From Kryptolebias marmoratus (Eukaryota; Chordata; Actinopteri; Cyprinodontiformes; Rivulidae): 64,000 nt of DNA. Where the stretch lies: assembly GCF_001649575.2 (NCBI RefSeq), contig NC_051431.1, forward strand, positions 20,162,860-20,226,859. The letters are read 5' to 3'. A program made the position numbers and the translations under genes. Of the stretch, positions 23,501-36,729 are shown one piece after another (positions within the stretch are counted from its first letter, which is position 1; each line of letters opens with the position of its first letter). The notes under the pieces were generated by a model. The model made no database searches. It saw only the letters and a program-made list of their open reading frames with translations, and was not told the origin of the DNA.

Positions 23501-25644
23501 AAGAGATGGCTTTCACTTTGCATTCCACCTCTACTCAGAGCTGCTACACTGAGCCTGCCGCTGCCTCAATTATTCATGGGCTTTCATGAATGGAGGAGCT
23601 GACATCACCGGCATTCAGGTCACTTTACATTCGAAGCTTGGTCTAAATCGCATAAGAAGCCCGTCCAGTCTTTGTGGTAAAACAGATGCACACACACTTT
23701 CCCTTTGACCACTGAAAATGATCAACAGTGAGACAACTGATGCAGTTTGACACTTGTTGTATCTTGCAACGAATACTAAGAATGCCAGCCTCGTTGGAAA
23801 CACAAAACCAGACAGAAAATAGCATTAATGACTATTTATGCTAACAGTGTACCATCCAAACTCTTTGCCATTGATGGGATTTTCATATACCCACAAGAGA
23901 AACTTCATTAATTAGTCATTCCTGTTGCAACGTAAAGCAAAATCTTTGCTGTTTGTTTTGTATTTTTTTTACATATAAAATGCAATTATTCAAGCTTCAA
24001 ATAAAAATGGAATCCTTCTGCTGACATGACACAGTCTTACAGGAAGCAGTCAATCTTTCTTTAAAGCTTACATATGTTCAAGCAATAGAATAAAAACAAA
24101 ACCAATCACCCATTTTTGGGACATTTATAGTCATAACAAGATATTTGAACATTTTCAGGCCTTTTTAAAAGATTTTTCACATGTCACAGTTTGAAAGCAT
24201 CTTAATAAGGATATGAAAAGGTTAGGATGGGTCCCAGTGGGAATTAATTTATTCTCTGCATTTGTTCCACTCTTTAAGAGTTTTGTCAATACAAAATTGT
24301 AAACAATTTGAAAATGAAATTTCCATTCCCAAATAATAACACCAAGAACCCCAGAGTTTGAGGGAAAAACCTCCAATAAATATCCTGAAACACTTCTGTC
24401 CTTCTGGTTTTCATTGATGAAGACCTGTATCCATTGCACTTTGCTTTAATTATTTTAAAAAGCGTTTCAGAATTTTTAAAACAGGGTTGTAACATAACGG
24501 CTGAATTCCATCCATCATCTTCATGTTCAAGGAACAAGTACAGACAAGTTACTGTGAAATGAAAACTTCTCTTCCCAGTTTGTTTGGCAGAATCAACCTC
24601 CTAATCAGAAATCACAAAGCACTTCACTGTCACATTGGATAAAAAATAAATAAATAAAAATTGTGTTCTGTGCCACAAAGCATTTTTCCAAAAGTGGCAA
24701 ACATTGTGGAGTTTTTTTATTGTACTTCACTATATTTTAGTTCTAACAAAAAGATTTTTGCCAAGGGTTTGATTTTTTAGGTTGCAGAGCTATGAATGCT
24801 AATATTAAATAAATATTATTGGAATATTATTTTATGCCAAACAGCAAAAAGTGAAATGCATCTTTTCACTAAAGTGCATATAAAACTTGATCATGACAGC
24901 TTGTTTTGCTCACATTCGTATTTTATAGATACTTTTAACCTCATATTGGTCTTACAAGTATGCCGGGAAAGGTAATTCTAATGCAATCTGCTCAAACTCA
25001 CATGCATTCATACAGAAAGACGTCAACAGTTAGTAATCACCTCTGGATCTTATTAGAGACGCAAACAGAACTCCGAGCTGCGCTGCTGGAGAGACCCCGG
25101 GACTGTAGCAATGCTGGCTGCCAGTGTGGGAGCCCCGAGCTGAGCGGTGCTGTGGAACAAAGGAAGCTGGTCCACTGAGCTGGACCACTGTGTGCCCAGA
25201 TAAGCCTGCCCAGCCTCACACAAACAACTGACCTACTTAGGGGACCTCTGATGTCCATGTTGTTGTACACAAGGGACACGTAAACAGTCAAGCTGACCGC
25301 AAACTCATAAACACTGTTTGTAATGAGCAATCCTGAAGCACTGGCGCAAAACTTTTGACACTTTTGAGATAACCACCGATGAGTGATGACTTTCCAACTA
25401 AATTTAGTGTAGATGCGAGTAGAACACCTGTCCAAATGACACCGATTCATAAGAGTTCCTTCGTCTTTTCGAGAGGAAAGTATGCTGTTTACAGAGTTGT
25501 CATGGCAACAGAAAATGTGGTGACGCCTGACTGGTTCGGAAATGTCTGTCAGACCCACTGCGTTGGCTGTGCAGTTACCATGGCAGCATGTCAAGCCATT
25601 CATGTGCACTTTACTTGTTCCCAGCTAAAGGGAGAAAGACAGAG

Positions 25645-25679
25645 AGTGTGTGTGCTTGCGTGCGTGTGTGTGTGTGTGT
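25645..25679. repeat. (GT)n microsatellite, imperfect
   Basis: GT units with gcttgc and gc interruptions. Confidence 0.95.
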
Positions 25680-28600
25680 ATTTGAAGGAGGGCAATGACG
25701 TTGCATAAAGCATCGTCACACTTGATTAGTTATCTACAAAAACTTAGAGCCTAAGTCCAGCCAAAGTGCATTTTGGGTGATAGGTTAAGCAATCAGAAAA
25801 CCCCCCCCAAAACTATTCAAATGTAATCCAAAAGACATAAGTTTAGCAATTAGCTCTAAACTAAATTAAAATGAGAATCTATGTATTGGCCATCTGTGAA
25901 CTGAATTCATATTAAAGTTACAGGCTTCTGTACCTTTAGGTGCACAAGTCTGTTTTAAAAGCAGATTTATTTTAAACACTAATTTAAATTCAAAAGCACA
26001 ACTCGGGGGGCTGATTTAAGCGATCAACGAAAGGAGCAGGAGGGAACAGGAAACTGGCAGCTAAATTAGGCTGCCATGGGGCACTTTGTTCCACGGGACA
26101 GGGCACAGTCACTGCCATGTGCCAGGGATCTGGGCGGAAGGAAGCAGGACAAACAGGGGACAACACAGTTGGCTGAAAGACCATGAGGGGTAGACAGAAA
26201 ACTGTGCAGAGCTGATGTAAGTGCAGAGGATGGCAAACACTGATCCTCATAATACACTTATATCCATATAAAAAGTTACAAAGCATTCATTGAAAGAACA
26301 CAAATTAACTTTACTTCTTGCAGCATTTTCAAATCGTTTGTGGTTCTTGGTACAGTGCACTGGTCATAACTGAAATGAGCTGGCTGCATGTTGTGCTCGT
26401 AAAGTTAAATGGTCATTTGCAGAGCTATCTACAACTGTTATAGTACTCTGGTACTACTCAAGTAGGTTAGATAAAATGAACGTAGAGAGAAAACACACAT
26501 GAAAACAAACACATTTTCTCTTTCAAAGAAATATCAGTGTATTGACACACACCGAGTCATAGAGGGTTATAATACCAGGGGAAATGGACTTTTGTGAACA
26601 AGACACTCTATTGCTAGTATGTACAGGAGCATCAGCAATTCAAAAAAAAGGAGGGGGAGCAGGTTCTCATTGTTCTTCTAAAAAGCTTAACAGCAAAGTG
26701 GCCCTATTGTTTGCACAGATAAGCATATGAAACGCTAATGTAAGGCCTTTTAATGATACATTTATCACAGAAGAGGTATGCATAATAGTCCCCAAATACA
26801 GCTTCCAGTCTATTAATGGCGAGGCCAACAGAATTGTAGGGGAGGCAAACATTCCCTCTCACAGTAAGTTTTACAGTAGAAGGTAAATGCATCTGTTTTC
26901 TTCAAACTGTTATGATTGTGTGGACTTTCACCAACCACCAGAATAGGAGAGTCAAACTTTACCACTTCGTAAAGTTGCCTTTCTTGACATTCCGATATTG
27001 AGGTTACGAAGAGATGAAGTGTTGCAGGTTTCTCTTTTGAAGGTGCACTACAAATTGTGGTCCTACAGATTGCAGCTTTCATTTTACAATTCTCCTCACT
27101 CTCTCGACTGAGGACAGGTTAGGGCTGCGGTATTTGTTTCTCAGCCATGCTTTTGTGCTGAATGTAGTTTTGCACTGTCTTGTCTTATATGGACAGACAT
27201 TCCTGAAAAGGAAGCAATGTAGAATGTAAAATTTATTGTTTGAAAATCTGAGTATACTTTTCTGTATGAATGCCGCCGTCACAGAAATATGGACAACTTT
27301 TGCTAAGAGCACTGATACCACTCCATACCATCACAGAGCCTTGCTGTCGAACGTTTTACTGATAAACTTGGTCGTTTTTATTCTTTATCTAAACTTCAAA
27401 AAGGTCTGTTTGTTTGAGGAAATAATGGAATATTAATTTATTTGCCAACATTACATGTTTTTACTCTGTGATATCTTATTTTATATGCATTAGAACCCTA
27501 AAAAGTCATTGTTGCCTCTGGAAAAGATTGGCATAAAGCCTTTTTAGTCCTACATAGAAGTAGTAATTTTACCTCTATACTGTATTCCTGGACAATGATT
27601 TTCCTAAATACTTGCTTTCTGGTGTGGTTATATATACTGCACATGTATTAAATAATGATAATTAAATGTCCCTGCAATTTTGGAATATGTTGCTAGCTTA
27701 AAATTTAGACGTACATATTAGAAGTCATGAAACAAAATTACTAAGGCACAACAAAAAAAAAACAGATGATTGGGTTCATAATTCAGCGTCTGCAATAAAA
27801 TAAAAGTAAAATTACTTGTAAGATTTTTAATTTATTATTTACATTTTCATTCTATTTACAATAAATAGGAAAAAAAATGTATCTTTAGAAAATTCATCAA
27901 CTCTGAACTGACTTGACTAGTATTCCTTTTTAGGTAGCATTAACTTGCTGCCTTGGGCATCCTTCTTATATGGTCATGCAATAATACTGGTCTTTTTCAC
28001 TGACTTATAAAGCAATGGAAATTACAGGTATGCAATTTGTCACTTCCTCTCCCACTGCAGTTAAAAAAAAGCAGTTGTTAGATTGAATACAGCCAGAAGA
28101 GTTGCAGCGGGGGAACAGTGCGGAGCATAATCAGTGATGACAAATGGGTCGTAGAGAGAATGCAGAGAAAGAAAAGAGAGAAAACAGGGGTTGAAACAGA
28201 AGGAGAGAAGGAGAAAGTTAATAAGCTGAGGCCGCGAGGGAAACAATGCTGCAGTTTCACCTGACTGCAGAGCCCCTGCTGTGAACTTCATTCCTTTACA
28301 TATACATATATATTTATATTTGTATATGTAGAGGGCTGCAGCTGGGTCCAAGACTTGCTGCTCATTTCTGACTCTCGCCATCTGGTGATGCCATTTTCTA
28401 AGCTGAGGAAGTGATCATTGCATATGATAATCATATCAATCCTGAGAGCCAGCTGAATAGCCAGCCTTTCATGTAAGTCTTTTTAATGCCACTTGTAAAA
28501 AAATAAAAATAAAAAAAATCCTTCCTTTGAGCTACAAATTCAAAGTCAACCAAAAGTAGCCAAGGGACACATCAGTGACTCAGCATGATGTTCAAGTTTG

Positions 28601-29004
28601 CATAGATGTGAGAGGATGAGAAACACTCATAAAAATTTAACAGGATTCATCTGAAATATATAAATGTTTTTGATGTTTTCTCCTGTTGACTCTGCAGTCA
28701 GATGTGCTTGTATCCACCTGTGGTTGACGTGGCACAAACTGAAAACTCCTCCTGGATGCTTTTCTGCACTGTTTTCCGACAGTGGAATAGTATTTGGAGT
28801 AGTATATTATCTTGTTTTGACTGACATTAATATTATTTAAGAGGTTTAGATATGTATGATAAACACAAACTCACGCTAAGTCTGTGCTTCCAGTCTGGCC
28901 AACTGTCGTGCAACAACAAAGGGCAGTCCACCATGACACGTGCGGCGAGAAATCTCTGCCTCGAGCCAGCTGTCGGTGCTTTGCTATTGCTACAGCTGCT
29001 GCTG

Positions 29005-29046
29005 GGTGTGCGTGCACATCTGTGCGTGTGCGTGTGTGTGTGCACG
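29005..29046. repeat. (GT)n microsatellite, imperfect
   Basis: GT and GC-interrupted run ending in tgtgtgtgtg. Confidence 0.9.
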
Positions 29047-31062
29047 CACAGATTTAAGTCACACCAAATGTCATACCAAGAGCAAACATCCATGCACTGG
29101 GGCCCAGGCCAAATCCAGAGAAATCTCTCTTCCCTTTGCTGTCACACAGAAAAACACGTGCACAAAAAGTTTTTCTTCTTTTTTCCTCTTACAGTATCTC
29201 CTAACAAATAACTAATAGAAGAATAACAGCTTTGCCCTCCATCACAACAGGAACTGTCTATGGCAAACTTTCATCTGGTAATTGAGCCCTATTTTCTTCT
29301 GTTTGTCTTTTTGATGATTAACACTAAACTTCATTACTTTTTTGTTAATGTCATGGTTTAATTTAGGTTGGAATCCTCATCTAAACTCCTGTTGAATTTT
29401 GAGGAGTTCACAAAACCACATGCTGGTCTAATAAGTTCTGAATGATACTGTAAACTTCAAATTTTCTAAAAATCATCTGTGTACCTTTCTCTTACGTTCA
29501 CTTTTGGACAGTTTAGACTAGCATTTAAAAATTGTGTCTTAGTTTGAGTTTTAATGTGTAACGAACATAAATCTTACAGTAATTATCTTAAATGATCACA
29601 TCGATCACAAGACACCAGTTTGGCCTGAGGAGATGGAAAAGCCACATTTTGGTGCAAATAAATCACATCTTTCAGTGAAGTCCCATAAACTGCTGTTTCA
29701 AGATGTAACCTGAGACAGTTAATGCAGTGATTATGGTACTCTTTACTGGAGGAATCTGTAAGTCACACTAATTTGTCTACAAAGCAGACTGTATTTAAAT
29801 TATATGTCAAAAGCTTAGCAATCACTCATTAGTAGGATTGTAATGGTACATGTATCTGCACAGAACAGTCATGGTACAGAAGTCAGGTTTGGTGCATTCA
29901 GTCAGACTGAGATTACGTTAGTCACACGCGATCACCAGTCTAAACTAAAAGAGAGAACATGTATTAATGACATTTTGCAAGCAACAGAATAGGAGCAGTG
30001 GAAGACACTATCTAATTCTACACTATTTCTATACTAAAGCAAAGTAAGAATGGCTGGTTCAGATGATTTGCAGGAGTCTGAAGACAGGTTTAATTTGAAT
30101 CTGCAGTGTGGAAAGGTTTTGAGTTCTTGGCAGGAGCAGAAAGCAAGAGGTGGAGTATGGAAAGCCAAGCGGCTCTTAATTTGGTGCTGTGAAATGCCCT
30201 CTGGTGTCTAACTGACATTATTATGAGAAGCTGAGTGTGAGTGTTTATTTTTGTAATTTCACATCAGGAGATGTTATTTAGCTCTATAATGCCTTTTCAT
30301 TTTGCATCACGTTTAAGCCAAATCAAATAAATCAGTAGTTTAAATCTTTCAAACAATATTTTTCTACTATTTTCTTAACCTAAGAGAGATACCTTTCAGG
30401 GATTTAACAGACCTTTTGCTTGACACATGGCCTGTAGGATATTGTTCACAGTTCAAACTGAGAAATTAATACAATGCAACATGACTTTTTATTTATTCAT
30501 TTTTATTTTGTATAAGTTGTATAGGTTCCCTGTCTAAACCTGTATTAAATAGTAACAAACTGTAATTTGAGTGCAGTGTTACATTTCTACTAGTTACAAT
30601 AGTCCCAATAATTTTTGAACTTCTAAATCATAAAACTGTGAGGGCTTTTTTTTACTTTAGTTTATGCTTAAGAGAACATTATTAGTTTTTAAATTTTTAA
30701 AGCTACTCTCTAAAACACATCTTCATTAAATGCAGAAACTTTTGAAAGAGTTATGTAACTTGAAAGGCTGGCAAGCATTAGTTAGGCAGTCAGACAGTCG
30801 TCTTCCATGTAGTGGACCATGTGATGCTAACAGATGGCCGTTGTGTGTGTGAAGCAACCTGTGCCTGTCAGGTTGCTGCAAACAGATTAACTGAGGACAG
30901 ACTCAGGTTTAACAGTGTTTTTATGAATGATAAAGACCCTCAGCGTTCAGAGACCACTGCACCGAAACAAGACGACACCCTGAATGACTATCATATACTG
31001 TATGGATTCAGTCTGTCCTACACAAGTGGATAAATTGATTTGTACCCTTTTGCTTAAAAAGG

Positions 31063-32163
31063 AAAAACCTACAGAGGTAACTGAAATTACTTGAAATGGA
31101 CAAAAATAATAATAACAATTAAAAAAATGACTGAAAATCAACTAATGAAAATCAGTCATTGAAATTGAATTTTGGTTCAGCAATATTATTTTTAAAGACA
31201 AACTATGGAAACTGATGTTACCAAAACAGATAAGACCATGGACATAATAAAATTTTGTTGATCAACCTTTTGAGGGAATCACTACAATCCAGGTTTTTCT
31301 GTAACTCTCTCTGAGACCTCTGCACCTGTTCACAGGTATCTTAACTCACTCCTCATGAACAAACTGCTCCATCTGTCTCAGATTTGAAGGGTTCCTTCTC
31401 CAGACTGCATGATCAGGGCTCAGGACATCCTGTGCCAGATGCAGCAAATCTGCCCCAGAACAGAACAGAACATGTTTCTCTGTAGGTACGGTGTTCTTTA
31501 CTATGTGCGCTTCATTTTTGGTTCTGTGAACATAGAGCTGACTGGACTTCCCAAAAGCTCCAGTTTTCACATTCTACCACAACCTGATGAACCTTGACCT
31601 TGGAGTTCACTTTTAATCTCTTTGGATTTTTTTCTGGGCTCTTTGATTCCTATTTATAGTAACCGTCTCCAATCTGTTATGAGTTTTCCTTATGGCAAAA
31701 GTCCTGTGGACCTTCAACTTTTAAATAATATGTGCAACATCGGCCAGAGGCACATGGAGATGGTCTTATAGCCTTTACTTTTAACATGACTGTCAATAAT
31801 TTCCCTTCTAAGCTCCTGAGACAACTCTGTCCTCAGCTTTCTGTGGTCCATGTTTAGTGTGCTACACACCATGATACCAAACAGCACAGTCACTACTTTT
31901 CACCCAGACTTGCTGATTACAAGATTGAAGAACCTGTGATGCCGATTATAGGACACACCTTAGTTTAACATGTCCCTGTAGTCAAATTTCTGTTCTAGGG
32001 CACCATCCATTTTGTCAAGGCCAGTTTAATTAACTTGTTGTTTAAAAGAAATCTGAACAACCACAGTTCAAAAGAAAAGACTGATTTTCATTATTTGATT
32101 TTGAAGAATTTTTTTATTACTTTTGTTAATTTCAAGTTATTTCAGTGACCTTTCTGTTTTTTT
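31063..32163 (-). mobile_element. Non-autonomous Tc1-like element with ~110-bp inverted repeats
   Basis: Left (31063-31175) and right (about 32060-32163) ends are long imperfect inverted repeats: the left has ggtaactgaaattacttgaaa and aatgaaaatcagtc, the right their reverse complements (tttcaagttatttcagtgacc and gactgattttcatt). On the minus strand the inside encodes pieces of a Tc1 transposase: FGKSSQLYVHRTKNEAHIVK followed by NTVPT (catalytic region), then RRNPSNLRQMEQFVHEE (near the C-terminus), with the part between deleted. The N-terminal DNA-binding region is only weakly visible near 31740-31860. It is about 1.1 kb with stops, so it is inactive. It is a different lineage from the elements at 3650 and 52304. 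Confidence 0.8.
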
Positions 32164-32169
32164 TTCTCT

Positions 32170-33190
32170 ATTTAACAAAGTGTACAAACCAGTTTATCCA
32201 CATCTGTATCTTATGTAGACCTGAAAGGACTTTTTTAAACGAAAGCCTGCTGTCTGATAAAGAAATGAGTGGAGGATTTAGTGATTGATTTGAGACTACT
32301 AAGATAATAAAAGAGCACACAGCAGAAGGATGAAAATGAGATGGACATGGACAAATATAGCGTGAAGGAGTCTTGAGGGAAAACAGGAGATCCTGTGGGG
32401 AAAGAGAGGTCCTCATGAAATTAGGAAGGAAGCAGGACACACGTTGCCGAAACTGCTCCCCCTCTTTCTTTTTTTTTTTGTTGCTCCTGCAGTGCTCTGT
32501 AATTCGTCTCTAAAAATATCAAGCACGAGGAGGAGGGGCATACAGACACGCCGGGGGAAGAGAGGATAAAAGGAGAGATGATAGAAAAGTGTGAAAAGAG
32601 AAAACGGTTGGAAAAACAGGTTCAAAAGGAAAGTGAAAGAAAGAGACATCTGGCTGTGGGTATGTTTGTGAGAAAACAATGGGATGAAAAAACAGGAGAA
32701 GGAAAAAAAAAAACTGAGGGAAAGCCAGGAAGAGACAGAGGCAGCATGTGCCAGCTATTTTTTTCTTTTTTCCAGGCAGCCACGTGAGCGTTTCTCCTCA
32801 GCTGCTCTGCTCATACTGAGCCAGCCAGAGGGGAGCAGAGCAGGGTCGCTAAAGTCACAGTGCAAAAAAGGCTTGCTACATGTAGCCTGCACTGGCTGGA
32901 GTGGACATGCACAATCTGGCCATAGCTTACTGGTCCTGACCTACTACTCATTACAGGACGGCTGGTATAGTTTATGAAAATGTGCAGAGAGATACACGAG
33001 AAAAAAACCAACAAATGGACATCTTTTGCTCCACTTAAAGTGGATGCAGTCTTACGAGTAACTGAGCCCAGAAAAATGCCAAAATAATGGTCACAGACAT
33101 CTTGTCTGTGGTTGGGTTGTGCTTTGCATACGTGACGGCCTTAAAGCTACAACAAAAAAACAAGTTATCTTTCAAAGTCCAGAGTCTGTT
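32170..33190. other. Intron next to the MKGFKLA exon, no gene identified
   Basis: A purine-rich plus strand fills 32570-32730, with A-runs. About 150 bp downstream of the MKGFKLA exon a good acceptor (ttttggcatttttctgggctcag) is followed six bases later by gtaaga (minus strand, near 33053-33080). That is more likely a decoy than a 6-nt exon. Confidence 0.45.
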
Positions 33191-33199
33191 CGTTCTTAC

Positions 33200-33222
33200 C
33201 AGGCGAGCTTGAAGCCTTTCAT
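33200..33222 (-). CDS. gramd1b: gramd1b alternative first coding exon (MKGFKLA)
   Basis: On the minus strand ATG AAA GGC TTC AAG CTC GCC TG is followed by the strong donor gtaaga. The phase-2 end joins the common exon to give MKGFKLA-C-TASNSN, which matches the short-isoform N-terminus of GRAMD1B from memory (MKGFKLSC-TASNSN), with Ala in place of Ser. This match, 21.6 kb upstream of the common exon in the right orientation, is the firmest evidence for the start of an isoform in the window. The leader upstream is not resolved: a second good donor (gtgaggc, near 33316-33321) lies about 100 nt upstream, so the 5' UTR may itself be spliced or may use alternative starts. Confidence 0.92.
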
Positions 33223-33960
33223 TAGTACAGTGAAGATTGCCTGATGTCCATAGCGTGTTGTGGGCACCGGGCTGCCCGTTCACACCGCCGCATGCTGACT
33301 GCCAGCCCGCCACCGCCTCACCTCCCATACACAGAGCAAGAGAGATGCACACAGGAGGAAGACAGGAGTGGATGTTGCGGCTGATAGATGGGTAGGGGAC
33401 CAAAGTCTGAAAGGATGAGCCTCAGGCTTAGCCCAATCGTTCTGCTGCTACATTCCTTTGCTTGAGTCAAGGTGCCGCAGTGCTGAACACTTGTGCCAGT
33501 AATTCACACCTCCCTGGGGTTCTATAGTTTTCCCAAAAGGAAAAAAAGAACGAAAAAAAATAAAAAGATGTCGTGCACTGCAACGTTCGCAGCACAAACT
33601 GCTGCATGCCGCAGAGGCAGGAGGGCTACGAATCACAAATAGGTGCCAACATGGCTCGTCACTGCTCCTCTCCAACTCTGTCAAGCTCTCATGCACAGCT
33701 CCTCGAGCTTCTGTTTGCTCACTCAACCTCCCTCTGTCTCAGCCTCAGTCTCCGCAGCGGATGAAAGCTGCACTTGCTGCGCTCTCAGTGAGCAGGCGCA
33801 GGATCTCTCTCTCCTCCCTCCTCCTCCCTGTCCTCTCTGCCCTTTTCCCTAGATGGCTCTCTTTCTCTATTTCTCTCAAAAATGATCCCAGCCAGTCCAG
33901 GACAAAAGAGCAGGGCAGGGTGGCAGCCTCCATTTGTACCATCTTCTGTGCTAACATATT
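33223..33960 (-). promoter_or_regulatory. Putative 5' UTR/promoter region of the MKGFKLA isoform
   Basis: The first 110 bp are CpG-rich (caccgccgcatg, ccgccaccgcc). Further upstream, 33650-33900 is GA-rich on the minus strand, like many neuronal leaders. A minus-strand gtgaggc donor at 33316-33321 could end a non-coding first exon. No TATA box is assigned and the start site cannot be fixed. Confidence 0.45.
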
Positions 33961-34638
33961 TAAGTGAGGGGAACAGTTTTAACATTTTCAACTCTGGGTC
34001 TCATTGGTATCAGCAGATAACCCTGTTAATCTGTTAATGGACTGAGTGCAATTGGATGCTCCCTGTGTTTACAGCTATGTGTACATGATGAATCAGATGG
34101 ACTCCATGGTGAGTCAGTTTGCTTAGTTGGCTAATAAGCGTTATATAACTGCAACAACATGAAATTAAAGCTACAGTAATTCACCCTTATTCACCTAATT
34201 AACCAGGATAAAATGTCTGTCAAGCCTTAGATTGTCCAGATGCTGCGGCATTGTGCTCTTGTCTTTAATGTCAGCAAATGTAATTCACGGGTTGAAAAGT
34301 TATTTTACTGTTCACAGTTTGAGGCAAATGGAAGTCTAAAAATGTTGCTTTTGTCAAGTTGTTATTTGATTTAAGAGCATTCGCATTTTGAAAAAAATCA
34401 AGTCAAACCAGTCAGCATTACTGTAGATTTATCAAATCAACTAGTTTAGGTTGCACTTGAGGTGACTTTTCAGTTCAGCTGACTGAGTCAAGTTAAAATA
34501 AGAGGACAAGCAGCTTGGCTTTCCTTTAAAAAAACATTTTTAACAACACTTTTAACAATGTCAAGAAATATATGTTAGAAGTAGTAACAATAACAAGTAA
34601 AATGTGGCAAAAGCATGACATTTTACCTGACACATTAC

Positions 34639-34670
34639 ACCCCCCCCCCACACACACATATATATTTATG
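34639..34670. repeat. C-run, (CA)n and (TA)n low-complexity stretch
   Basis: Nine or more cytosines, then cacacacaca and tatatat. Confidence 0.9.
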
Positions 34671-35069
34671 TTCATTTAAAACCATTAGTATTAGGTATAT
34701 TATGTACATAGGTATATTATCATCTAATAATAATTCTTAATTGGAAGAATTACCATCAAAATATAATCACTTGTTTTTTGTGACAAATATTCTCTTCTTT
34801 AGTTTTGAAGTGATTTTGTTAACAGACAGATAGATAGAAACTTGGTTGAATGGACACTACAGAAAACAATCTCTTTGGCAGAGGTAATGGACAGATGCAC
34901 CCTCTAGAATGAACAGTAAAATACAAAATCTTATTTTAAACTCAGAAAATAAAATTGCTAAAAGGATTAGAAAACAAAAATAGTAATCTGAAACTCAGGA
35001 TGTCCTCCCAAAGCTGGTGAGTGGGTTGTTGCGATGGAACTATTGAGAGCTTTCAAAGTGATATTCATC

Positions 35070-35398
35070 CCAGGTGACACAGTGAAACAGTGGTTAGTGT
35101 TGTTGACTCACAACTAGAGGGTCCTGAGTTTAATTCCCTGCTAGATCCTTTTAGTATGAAAGTTGATTGTTGTCCTCTTAAATGTGTGGGTTTCTTTTGG
35201 TTTCCCACCAAAGTTCAAAATGTTAGGTTAAATGGCCAAATTGACCTTAAGTGTCTGCGTATGCATGTTTATTATCTCTATGTGGCCTTGTGATGTATTG
35301 GGGTTCTGTACTCCACCTCTCACCCAATGACCACTGGAAATGGGCAACAACTCACACAACAATGAACAGGCTTAAGCAGGTATAGAAAATGGATTGAA
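35070..35398 (+). mobile_element. SINE-like element (gtggttagtgttgttgactcacaa family)
   Basis: The start reads caggtgacacagtgaaacagtggttagtgttgttgactcacaactagagggtcctgagtt, a degraded form of the ggcacggtggtgtagtggttagcactgttgcctcaca head that is widespread in fish. Later blocks also agree: gtgtgggtttc, ccaccaaagttcaaaatgttaggttaaatggcc, tctctatgtggccttgtgatg and the ending gcaggtatagaaaatggattga. The head is tRNA-like with internal promoter remnants. The copy is old but nearly full length. Other copies are at 54196-54500 and 54815-54927. Confidence 0.8.
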
Positions 35399-35554
35399 GT
35401 AGCATATCTGTGTCTTTGAACTACAGTTTTTAACTACAAATTACTCCAATTTTTGGATTTTGACTAAAACATACATGCAGTACAAATGTCATAGGAGCAA
35501 AAGGACTAAAATTGACATATTTATTGTCTTTTTTTACACTACAAGTCACCTCCA

Positions 35555-35685
35555 CACCCACAGATTTACAGATTGGTGCTACATGGGGTTCTGTGTCTTC
35601 TTCAGCATGCGATGGTGGAGACCAGGACTGAATCACCAACCTTATGATTAGTAGACAACTGCTCTTCCTCCTGAGCCACAGCAGA
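35555..35685 (-). mobile_element. tRNA-derived SINE head
   Basis: On the minus strand gtggctcaggaggaagagcag resembles an RNA polymerase III A box, and aaggttggtgattcagtcc resembles a B box, spaced as in a tRNA gene. It continues with gctgaagaagacacagaacccc, like the fish SINE head that runs ...tgtcgaagtgtccttgagcaagacactgaacccc. The tRNA fold is not kept well enough for a functional tRNA. Confidence 0.65.
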
Positions 35686-36729
35686 GAATAGATCTTGAAA
35701 CCAAAACTCAACTCTAATGTCATTTAATTATGGAAGAAGAGGGAGGTGATCAATAATACAACAAAGTCCTCATGGAAATCTAAACATTTTTTAAAGTTTA
35801 ATCCAGTTGACCTGATACAGATGAAAAGAAAATGACCCCAATAATAATAATACAAAAAGGCTGCAGGATAATTGCATTAAGCATGGTATGTAATGTGATA
35901 GAGGTAATGAAAACTTTCTCCTCGACCACATAAGGCAGAGCATCTAATCATTCAATTCACAACAAACAGTAGATAACTTAACTACAAGGACTGTGGTTAA
36001 GACTGGTCACAACCAACAAATCTTGAAATTTTTTCTCCTTGAGCTAATTTAATTTGCCATTCAGTCATGTTTTCTTTTTGTATTATTTTGTTTTGTGACT
36101 TTCATTAATAGCAAAACACCAGACAGACAATCACTTTTTATTAAAAACCAGTTTAAAATTCTTTTTTTCTTTGTTATTGAGCTTTGCCTGCTGAGTCATC
36201 GAGCTTCATTCACTCCCAGTGCTATTTCAGATACTGATGTTCCCAAAAGAGAGTGAGTGCATGACTGACTGATAGAGAAATGGCATGCAACCAAAACAGA
36301 TAATGGTAAGCTAATAATGCTGCAGGACTTGAGTGTTTGTGGGTGGATGGAATATTTCTGTAGCAGACAAGTGAACCTTGTGAAAGGCTCAGAGTGTGGT
36401 AACTATTCAGCGCTGCCACGTAACTTTGGCGATGTGTACACAGCTGTCATGCTGCCTTGGCAGGAAGTTTTATAAACATGATCCAAAGCAGGCGTCAAAT
36501 GTCTTCATCTCCCACTGGTATCATGCATGAAATGACTGAGGTGGAATGAAGGGTTAAAGTTGATCCACCACTGATATGTTTCTGAGGTAGCAACAGAGGT
36601 AGTCACAGAGCAAAGTTGGTGAGTATGTGCAAAGTGTGGAGCAGCACTACATTTTAATGTGTCATAAGTATTTTTATTAGCCATTTTATATATGACATTT
36701 CTCAAAGGAATGCTTATTGCCTGCACTTT

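Larger units (their letters stand above)
23500..31060. other. Intron, no gene identified
   Basis: Long AT-rich intron. Microsatellites are listed separately. A minus-strand open stretch at 25037-25609 and the GT-driven cysteine/valine frames near 28850-29210 are not supported as genes. No transposon was recognised. Confidence 0.5.

Noticed and set aside
25037..25609. Minus-strand open frame of 190 codons
   Set aside because: No domain or family resemblance, no good splice sites, mixed codon use. The hydrophobic patch around 25230-25330 is the only protein-like part.
28852..29215. Cysteine/valine-rich open frames
   Set aside because: They are created by translation of the GT/GC microsatellite.
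33053..33080. Six-nucleotide microexon between a strong acceptor and gtaaga
   Set aside because: Too short to support from sequence alone and lies just after the first exon donor; probably a decoy site.
35600..35685. Functional tRNA gene
   Set aside because: A- and B-box-like words are present but the cloverleaf pairing and conserved loop bases are not; it is a SINE head.
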